From the NCBI RefSeq assembly GCF_021018895.1, contig NC_079384.1:21068140-21132139 (forward strand): a stretch of DNA of 64,000 bases, read 5' to 3'. The translations under genes were made by a program, and so were the position numbers. Position 1 is the stretch's first letter; each line of letters opens with the position of its first letter. Of this stretch, positions 56,670 through 64,000 are shown piece after piece. Below the pieces are notes generated by a model. The model saw only the letters and a program-made list of their open reading frames with translations, did not search any database and was not told the DNA's origin. The stretch comes from Seriola aureovittata. Lineage: Eukaryota; Chordata; Actinopteri; Carangiformes; Carangidae.

Positions 56670-58428
56670 AATCCTTAAAGCCTGTGTATCTCCCTGTGTA
56701 AAATACGGGGGATCTACATGCCAGTGTTAACACCCTCACAATAAGACCACAAAAGATCCTTACATCTGCACACAAACACCATCAAACACACACTTCCAAG
56801 GACCCAACAGACACGGCAAACACACACTCACACACTTGCTGGACTTTGTCTTCCCTTTTAAAAGTAAAAAATAAAAGGAAACATTAAGGGCAACTTTCTC
56901 CCGGCTCTGCCTCCTCTCAGCAGCAGCTGCAGTGTTTCCTGATACGTTGCTGCTTTCCTCTGCTCCATGCTGAGAAGCCCCTTTGATGTAGAGACACCCT
57001 GCCCAAGTGTCACCCACTAAATCCTTATTGTGAGAGTAAATCCCAACAAAAGCCACAGCTATCCTCCCCTCAACACTTCCCTGCAGAGCCCATCGGCCCC
57101 CCAACTAACATTCCTTGATCCTCCAGGAAAAAAAAAAAGGAAACACACTCCTCGACACACTCATACCCACACACACACACACACGTGCAAATTATGGATC
57201 CAACACGCTTATATATGTGCAGATACTCGTGGAAGTCATTTGTGCATGTGGTTGCTGTGCATTTGTCATACAGATGTGATAGATGCATCCACTCCTTTGC
57301 AGCTGGAAACATTTTCTTTATGAGAGAAATGTGCTTTTTTATTTTACTTCTTGGGTACGGCGGTTTCTCTTCAATCTCAAACATATATTACACTGGATGA
57401 TTGCAAATCATTTGATATCAAACCAATCATCAAAAACCAGTAACACTTGTTACATTTACGTTAAATATATAAAAGTAAAAAGGCAACAAATGAAACGTGA
57501 ATTTTCACAATTTCGCAGCAGCATTTAAACACGCCTGATTTGGACTTTGTGACATCTGACGAAGGAAAACACAGATGACAAAAGCCACAGAGGAGCCACA
57601 GAAAGAAAGTGGCTTTCCAGAAATAATTACAGTTAGTGAGGAAGAGGGGGGAAAAAGAAGGGGATGGCAGCAGTTATCATAATCCCTCTTTTAAAGAAGT
57701 TATCATAATCCCTCTTTCTAGCTCTCTCCTCGCCGGTCCCCTAACCTCTTCTCGTCCTGAACATCAACACTGCAATTTACAATACGCCTCTGGTACATTC
57801 TCCAGTCCTCTCTTCCAACTCTCCCTGATAGAAGTGGAAATACTGAAATGATCTTATTTTTGCTGTGGAGAGGCATTTTGATATGAGGTTCACACCAGAT
57901 CGCACCCAACATGTGCAAACGTCTTCTTCATGCTCTTTTATGTAAGAGGAAAAAGTGAGGTGGAGGAGAAAAAAAAAAAAAAAATCCCTCCAGGAGGAGA
58001 GCAGATGGCAAAAGGATGAAAAAGTAGAAACACACCAAACTGTGGGATCGTCCCGTCAGCGGTGTGAGTGCAGATCTGCAGCTCATCCTGTGTGAAACAT
58101 CTACATACGTCTATGGAAAAAAAAAAAAAAAAAAGACCTTAGGCATGTCAGTGCCACACACAGTATGATGTGTACATCCAATCAAAATGCGAAACATCTC
58201 AAAAACAGATTTCAAAGAAGTAAGTGTGTGTGCAAGCATAGAGATGAATAAACCAGAAAAGCTTTAAAAAAAAAATAAAATGCATGAAAAAGACATTTGC
58301 ACTGCAAGTGAATCTGTGAGTTTAGGTGCAACACATAATCAACTCTTCTTTCTTCTCTATTTCTATGTGCAAATCAGTTTAATACCCACCTTTACATCCC
58401 GACACTTTTGCGACACATTTATGAACGC

Positions 58429-58429
<1 letters not shown>
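56669..58429. other. Unassigned DNA with small repeats
   Basis: Contains short CA runs (57169-57184) and A runs at 57969 and 58118. A direct repeat of AGTTATCATAATCCCTCTTT occurs at 57672-57691 and 57699-57718. No gene. Confidence 0.45.
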
Positions 58430-58464
<35 letters not shown>

Positions 58465-58484
58465 TCTCTCTCACACACACACTC
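58430..58484. repeat. Microsatellite (CA)n
   Basis: About 16 CA units, CTCTCT, then CA again. Confidence 0.94.
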
Positions 58485-58774
58485 TCATCTCCACGGCACA
58501 TTCTGCAGCTTCACAGTGAGGAACACAACGTGACTCCAGCCAACAATTTGAAAGTGATGCTGTGCATCTTCCCATACATTTCCTACTGTATCCCTCCTGC
58601 CTGCTCTGCTCAGTGTGCAGCTGTCTACTGTACAACACACAGCCCAGTTCAGGGAGTTAGGAAACAGCTCCCTCAATAGTGAGTGAGTGGAGAAAAAGCA
58701 TGTATATGCAGTACAGTACTCACGGTGGTCAGGAGTGTTGCTTTTTCTCAGTCCGCTCAGTCCTGCCTCTGGAT

Positions 58775-58817
58775 GTCTCTCTCTCTCTCTCTCTCTTTCT
58801 ATCTGCCTATCTTTCTA

Positions 58818-58854
<37 letters not shown>

Positions 58855-58855
58855 G
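58775..58855. repeat. Microsatellite (CT)n, interrupted
   Basis: CT tract with TTTCTAT interruptions over about 80 bp. Confidence 0.94.
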
Positions 58856-58960
58856 TTTTCACTGCGATCGCTGCTCTGGACACACACGCCACGGCAAACA
58901 CACACTCCACTCTGTTATACCGCTCTGCCGAACGAAGTGCTCTGAGCGAGAGACCGAGAT

Positions 58961-59013
58961 GGAGAGAGAGAGAGAGAGAGTGAGAAAGAGAGATAGAGGA
59001 GGAGGAGGAGGAG
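58961..59013 (+). repeat. Compound (GA)n(GAG)n tract
   Basis: GA units followed by GAG units. It is the inverse composition of the CT tract 110 bp upstream. Confidence 0.93.
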
Positions 59014-59045
59014 CGGGCATTAGAGAGAGGAGAAGGAAGGCGAGC

Positions 59046-59049
<4 letters not shown>

Positions 59050-59083
<34 letters not shown>
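59050..59083. repeat. Microsatellite (GT)n
   Basis: About 17 GT units. Confidence 0.95.
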
Positions 59084-59086
<3 letters not shown>

Positions 59087-59165
59087 ATGCGTTTGGTGTG
59101 GGTCCAGTGGGCATGCTACAGTAGGGGAGAGCTGGTGAGCGATGCGAGCCAGTGAGTGAGCAGAA

Positions 59166-59207
59166 ACACACACGCACACACACGCACACACACACACACA
59201 CACACAG
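59166..59207. repeat. Microsatellite (CA)n
   Basis: CA tract with GC interruptions. Confidence 0.94.
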
Positions 59208-59311
59208 CACTTATACATGCTGTATGTGTAAATGCACATTCATAAGGAGGCATCCATAAATGCCAGTGCAGACACGGAGCTGAATATGCATGTTAATGAA
59301 AGACGAAGAGT

Positions 59312-59313
59312 CA

Positions 59314-59366
<53 letters not shown>
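59312..59366. repeat. Microsatellite (CA)n
   Basis: About 26 CA units with one TA. Confidence 0.95.
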
Positions 59367-59368
<2 letters not shown>

Positions 59369-59477
59369 AGACAAATGTCGCGGAACACATCACAAAGCAA
59401 GCAGGGGTTTATGATAGAAAGAGAGAGAAAGATTAAGAACAGGCAGAGAGATGAGGCAAAGACCTCTTCTGCTGCTG

Positions 59478-59479
<2 letters not shown>

Positions 59480-59530
<51 letters not shown>

Positions 59531-59541
59531 TGTGTGTGTGT
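59480..59541. repeat. Microsatellite (TG)n
   Basis: About 30 TG units with one GG, preceded by four CTG units. Confidence 0.96.
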
Positions 59542-59954
59542 CTTTTAGTGAGATTTAATTCAGCACACCATGACAGGTAGTGAACCTCAGAGGAAACAAG
59601 CCTCCCCGCCTCACTCCTCCTCTTTTCTCCTTCATCCTCCTCTCTGATCTCCATCACATCATCCATCCTTCTTCCCTGACACACCTCATCCCTTCTTATT
59701 ACAATTACTTCTTTTGTTTGTCCATCCTGTTTTCTTTCTCACCTCTCATCCTTCCACATTTTTGTATTCATATTTATTCACACACATTTTGGCGCACCAA
59801 AATCTATAAATCTACATCCAAATCACATTGCCATGATGTTATAATACACTGAGACAATGAACTATAGAAGTACATAAAAAAGATCATATCACACCCAGTG
59901 TCAACTATTCACCTGTTGAAGAGTGAATGTTTCCCTGCAGAGGACAGAGCTTTG
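59542..59954. other. Unassigned DNA
   Basis: Pyrimidine-rich at 59600-59750. No gene. Confidence 0.4.
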
Positions 59955-60244
59955 TACTTTCACACGTCTAAACTTGATTTACTCAAACTTTTTCTGGCCT
60001 AGGAGGAGTCATTTTACTCTGCTGATTCACTGCAGAATCAAACATGATTTCCAAAGATGGAGCACCCTCCATTTCCCCCTGGCAGGTAGAATCAATTGTA
60101 TAAAAATGAATATTTTACCAAGGTTTCTATATTTGTTTCAATGCTTACCTATCTGCCTTTCAAGCTGATCTCACCCTTCTTACAGGGAGGAAAACATCCC
60201 AGAATAAATCATTGGAGGTTTCATGAGTATTCGCCCATGCCAGG

Positions 60245-60268
60245 GGGGGTGGTGGTGGTGGTGGGGGG
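60245..60268 (+). repeat. (GGT)n and G-rich tract within the LINE
   Basis: G runs and GGT units interrupt the LINE coding blocks. They look like a local simple-repeat expansion. Confidence 0.88.
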
Positions 60269-60324
60269 ATGGGTCCAAACCTCAGCAATTACTATTGGAC
60301 CTCAAACATTCATAAGACTGTCTA

Positions 60325-60332
60325 CTGCTTCA
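60325..60332. repeat. Candidate 8-bp target duplication, left
   Basis: CTGCTTCA here matches CTGCCTCC at 60878-60885 at six of eight positions, consistent with a diverged hAT-type duplication. Confidence 0.5.
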
Positions 60333-60877
60333 CAGTGGCAATTCTAGAGTCTGTTGAGGCCCAAGGCAAAAAATGGCAGGGGGCCCCTCCAATCAGCATT
60401 CATCACAATTATGTATAAAATAATTTAACACCAATAAAAAATGTACTTTTTTTTTTAAATTATTACAAATGTTCATGTTAGTAGAAAAATCTAAATATAA
60501 AGAATATAAAAACTATTTCATTTTCTAAATATAGATACAATGAACAATAAAAACCTAAAAATAACTTCAACGTCACATACAAATAACCCTAACCCCCAGT
60601 TTATTTTAATTTGATATCTTTAGGTTAAAAAAATTCTTGTACGTCTGTGCAGCTTCACTGAAAATAGTTGGCTGCTCTGCTTCTGAGTAGTCTATGCAAA
60701 ACATCCAGGTTTCTTACTGAGATGTCATTGAAAATTGTTTGGTTGTTTATCATTTTGAGACATTGCTATGGAGTAAAGTTTGTCAGCCCTTGGGGGGGGG
60801 GGGGGGGGGGGGGGCTTCCTAATGGCCTGGAGCCCCAAGCAGTTGCCTGTCTTGCCTGTTCACAAGCTGCGCCTCTG
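60333..60877. mobile_element. hAT-like non-autonomous element inserted in the LINE
   Basis: It begins CAGTGGCAATTC and ends GCGCCTCTG, giving short CAGTGGC/GCCTCTG inverted ends with one mismatch over seven bases, as in hAT elements. It separates two consecutive parts of one L1 ORF2. The flanks carry near-matching 8-bp repeats. It includes words GGCCCAAGGC and GAGCCCCAAGCAG, an AT-rich centre and a (G)23 run. No transposase frame is present. Confidence 0.6.
60792..60814 (+). repeat. Homopolymer (G)23
   Basis: An uninterrupted 23-base G run within the hAT-like element. The length is uncertain for sequencing reasons. Confidence 0.95.
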
Positions 60878-60885
60878 CTGCCTCC

Positions 60886-61616
60886 ACTCTCCCAGTGGTG
60901 ACTGGGGTCTGGTCTGGAAACAGGTTCACTCCCAGCTGTAGTCAAGATACACCAACTGCCATATTGTATATTCTACATTTAAAAAAATGGTCTCAGTTTA
61001 GGCTAAAGAAATTTTTCAATCCAAGACCGAATATGTAACAACCATTCCTTCCCCATCTGTACTGGACTTTCCCTCTTCACGCTGGAAAACACTGGGTCTT
61101 CAAAGGTTCAGTGCCGTAGATATTAATGGAACCTTTGCAGATCTGAATGCCCTTTGTAAGAAGTTTAACCCTCTTTTGTTATTTTCAGATCCAGGCCAAC
61201 ATTTCCAGACCTGCTGCCAAAGACAGGGTTGGATACCTTTTTACAATTTCCCCACATCCAAAAAGGTCAAACTCCTTATCTGCTTGATATCATCATGTCT
61301 CTTAGGAACACGACACTGGATAAAATTCAGGCAGATTGGGGAGAAGAACTAGGGTTCGAGTCACCTAAGGAGAAGTATATTTGAGGGTTGAGAGAAGAAA
61401 GCCATCTTCTCGGTACCACGTAATGACATATCTCTGAAAAATAGAACAAAAGACGCAATTGCTTTTGCCTCTCTCACAACCAGAAGGAAGCTGTAGGGGT
61501 TGAAATCTTCTAAACCACCTCAAGCATCTGTCTGGATTAGTGAATTGATGCTCTTGGTTCCTTTCCTCCTCTATACCAAACCTCATCTAATATTGAGAGG
61601 AGCAATACATCTGTAA
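60886..61616 (+). pseudogene. L1-type LINE ORF2 fossil, part 2
   Basis: Frames recover, in the L1 order, GLQRFSAVDINGTFADLNAL, then the long block TLDKIQADWGEELG, then AFASLTTRRKL and SVWISELMLL, ending LILRGAIHL with a TAA stop at 61614-61616. The last blocks match the C-terminal end of L1-type ORF2 in fishes. Several stops and frameshifts show it is dead. Together with 59955-60332 it is one insertion of at least 1.1 kb of LINE DNA. Confidence 0.8.
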
Positions 61617-61952
61617 ATGTGTTTGTCCACTGCTATATTGATAAATAATAATTTTAAAAAGTACATAAAAAATGTTGTTGATTGCGCATATCCTACTTTT
61701 AGACATGTTTTCTCCTGGGTTTTGTCCGTGTCATTTTGTCAATTTATCAGTGTCACTGTCCTGCATCTTTAAGTCAGGCCATACATTGCCTCTGCTGCTC
61801 CCCACCACATTTAATTAAAGGTGAAATTAGCTATTAGACTAGCATTATGCAGCTACACTAGTCCAATGGAGAGATGCTTGGCAGCACTGCTCCATAGGGA
61901 AAAGGAGGCAATGATGAGGTGACTGTTACACCAAGAACTGGCTGGAGGAAGG
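61617..61952. other. Unassigned DNA, may include LINE 3' UTR
   Basis: AT-rich directly after the LINE stop codon. No poly-A end was found. Confidence 0.35.

Positions 61953-62000
<48 letters not shown>
61953..62000. repeat. Microsatellite (GT)n
   Basis: About 24 GT units. Confidence 0.96.
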
Positions 62001-62001
<1 letters not shown>

Positions 62002-63432
62002 CACCTGTGACATTCACCCTTGCTGGCATTTCAAGTAATCATTGCCTCTCTAAAAATAATGCATAACATTGAACTGTTCAACTCCCATCTCTGCGAATAG
62101 CCTGATCCAGCCCCTCAACAGCCCACTCACTGCTAAGAGTTGTCCAGTAATTCATGTGTGTGCTGCCGCCACCAGGGTTGAAGAACCTGGTTGAAGAAAC
62201 AACCGAGCCAATAGAGATTGAATCAACATTTAAGTCAACAAGTTAGTGCTCACGTTAAACTGCATGTGACCACTGAAACATGTAAACAAGTAAAGATGAA
62301 TGTATGGAACATGGTAATGTGTCCTCATGTTGCATCACATTATACTCCTTCCAGTTATGGAGGGAAAATGTGTATTTGTCTGTATGTAACACTTTCAAGT
62401 ACAAAACTAGACCTTAAATTTTAACATCTTGAAGTTGGAAACCAACACAGACACAAAGATATTTTTATGCACTATTTTTCTTTGGAAATTGGTAAAAAAA
62501 AAAAAAAAAGTCACATGGCTACAATTTGATGAGCTGCAGTATCAACTAAGTATTAAGTATTAAGTTATGTGGCTCATAGCTTCAGATTGTTAAGGTAGAT
62601 ATAGTGGTGAGATAGTAGGAAAAGACAAATGAAAATAGTCCCTATTTGTACCTACCTTCACTTGCAGAATTTTAATATACAGAACCTTACATTTGAGTTT
62701 GCAGTTACTCATTAGCAGTCACTTCCGTGAAGTTCTAAATCTGTTCAATAAGACAAAGTGCAAGGAGATAGGAGAAGAAGTGCACAGAGGGCGAACCGTG
62801 AGTATTACGCAGGAACACACTGTCTGCGTTGGTGTATCTGTGTCATATTCAGATTAAACTTTATGTAATATTTCTGACATGATGTTAATATGACTCTCAA
62901 CAGGTCTTATGTCGGTCTAATTTTGCTGAGAGATATGCGCGCTACGTGAAAAAAAGGCAAAATTATGAATCTCTAAATCAGGGGACACAGCCGTAAGGCA
63001 CGCGTGTCACGAAGGAAGTGTGTCTGCTCTAACTAACATGTTCTACGGCAATAAACATATGCCACACATCCAGCGTTTTCCTGGCCTAAGCTTATAAACA
63101 TGCAATCACCAACCGTAGTGTCACACAGAGGATCCGACACAGGAGCACTGATCCACAGGTCCGTGGTACCAGTCTGCACGGCAGCTAACAGCTCACTGTT
63201 TGAATCTTGGTCGCCAGAGACCAGTTTAAAGCTCATGCAAAGCAATAAAGCAACACGCATAAATATATAAATGCCTAAACCTTTGTCAATATTGAAGTGC
63301 TACATGTAATAAGGTCAGATAGATTAGTTCATTTTACAGAAACCTTGAGTACAAAAGTATAATCAGTTCAGATTTACCAGCATCATAAACCAGCAAGACG
63401 GCGAAATGGTGACGACTCCCTTCCTTTGAAGA
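62001..63432. other. Unassigned DNA
   Basis: An A run lies at 62493-62508. A block at 63175-63206 shares AACAGCTCACTGTTTGAAT (reverse) with 32190-32210. No gene. Confidence 0.38.
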
Positions 63433-63680
63433 GGTCCTGAAGTTTGATTGTCTGTCTATTCCTAGATTATTTGTATTCCTTTAGTCTGTAAGGGTCCACA
63501 GATCAAAAGGACTTTTCATTAAAGTATTTAAGTTGTGAATATTGTCTATGAAGTCCATTGCAGTCTGTCACCATCTGCGCTGCTGCTGTCTGTTTAATTG
63601 ACTGAAGTCACTGATCTGCAGACTCTTACAGACTAAAGGAATATAAATAATCCAGGAATAGACGATCGGACTTCAGGACC
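63433..63680. repeat. Foldback repeat with ~70-bp arms
   Basis: Left arm 63433-63505 and right arm 63612-63680 are inverted copies with scattered mismatches. Shared core words are GTCCTGAAGT, TCTATTCCTAGATTATTT and CCTTTAGTCTGTAAG on the left, with the matching complement on the right. The spacer is 106 bp. There is no reading frame. Confidence 0.82.
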
Positions 63681-63769
63681 GCGGCTAAAATTAAAATTAA
63701 AAGATAATTATTAAATAAAAAAGATCAAATATAACATTTAAAATGCTGATATGTTTGGCTCTAGGACCC

Positions 63770-64000
63770 TGAGAGTTCCTCACTGGTTAGGCATGTTAGG
63801 GTATTAGATGTGTTAGGAGAGTAGGTGCTCTCAGAAGAGATCAGTATTCAAGACATTCTTAAAGATAGAGAGGGATACCCCTGCTCTGATAACATTCTGT
63901 AGCTTGTTCCACCATCGGGTAACCACAGACCGTAACAGTGTAGACCGAGACTGGCTTGGGTGTAGTGGTCGTCTGGTGGGAATGTATCATCTGCAAAGCA
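63770..64000 (-). pseudogene. L2/CR1-like LINE C-terminus, reaches window edge
   Basis: On the minus strand a frame reads WWNKLQNVIRAGVSLSIFKN, then VLNTDLF, matching the C-terminal block of L2/CR1-type LINEs (WN-L---IR-A-SL--FK--L-T-LF). At 63785-63870 it is the same sequence as 15719-15786 plus 16158-16167 joined, without the LTR. The element runs off the right end of the window. Confidence 0.7.

Larger units (their letters stand above)
59955..60332 (+). pseudogene. L1-type LINE ORF2 fossil, part 1
   Basis: The frame gives DFQRWSTLHFPLAGRINCIK followed by MNILPRFLYLFQCLPI, the conserved region after reverse transcriptase in L1/Tx1-type ORF2 proteins. A frameshift near 60170 moves to GGKHPRINH, and a GGT-rich tract at 60242-60268 interrupts. 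A further frame gives PNLSNYYWTSNIHK, also a standard L1 block. The copy is 5'-truncated and carries frameshifts, so it is inactive. It continues at 60886 after a mobile-element insertion. Confidence 0.82.

Noticed and set aside
58683..59210. Overlapping 131- to 133-codon frames on both strands
   Set aside because: They consist of Ser-Leu, Arg-Glu and Cys-Val repeats from CT, GA and GT tracts.

Overview
This window looks like non-coding DNA from a teleost fish, probably a spiny-rayed (percomorph) species. The teleost assignment is inference: it rests on the density of (CA)n/(GT)n microsatellites and on interspersed repeats that I recognise from memory as common in teleost genomes. Open reading frames are all short. 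The longest ones run through CA/GT or homopolymer tracts, and the only protein similarity I recognise is to fragments of transposable elements. I found no intact protein-coding gene, rRNA, functional tRNA, CRISPR array or operon. The sequence reads as intergenic or intronic.

Layout. 0-5 kb: a damaged palindromic repeat (335-775), a 33-base C tract, many CA/GT tracts, purine-rich DNA, and a non-autonomous element expanded by a CA microsatellite (4375-5122). 5-15 kb: mostly unassigned DNA with a copy of repeat family A (7093-7545), a LINE reverse-transcriptase relic split by a 186-bp insert (11568-11997), and family D (13506-13750). 15-17 kb: the best nested structure, a complete solo LTR (15787-16157) flanked by a CTAAC duplication and sitting inside a LINE 3' end. 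17-34 kb: microsatellites, a SINE-like repeat (20316-20525), an L2-like 3' end (23040-23386), another family A copy, a second family B copy (27539-27941), a SINE (30353-30420) and a palindromic element with 62-bp arms (32539-32955). 34-49 kb: a Tc1 transposase fossil abutting a small inverted-repeat element (34700-35170), a near-perfect 34-bp hairpin (37016-37091), a TIR element (37733-38129), a thymine/adenine repeat at 43 kb, a third family A copy (45262-45698) and a palindromic Tc1-type MITE (48357-48984). 49-64 kb: SINE tails, a dense microsatellite cluster (58.4-59.5 kb), an L1-type ORF2 fossil interrupted by a hAT-like element with near-matching 8-bp flanks (59955-61616), a foldback repeat (63433-63680), and a minus-strand LINE 3' end at the right edge (63770-64000).

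That right-edge copy provides the uninterrupted version of the site where the solo LTR inserted. Several unique stretches rich in homeodomain-like TAATTA/AATTAG motifs could be conserved enhancers, but this cannot be tested without alignment. I see no evidence of a new genetic system. The interesting signals are nested and palindromic mobile elements and potential non-B DNA structures.
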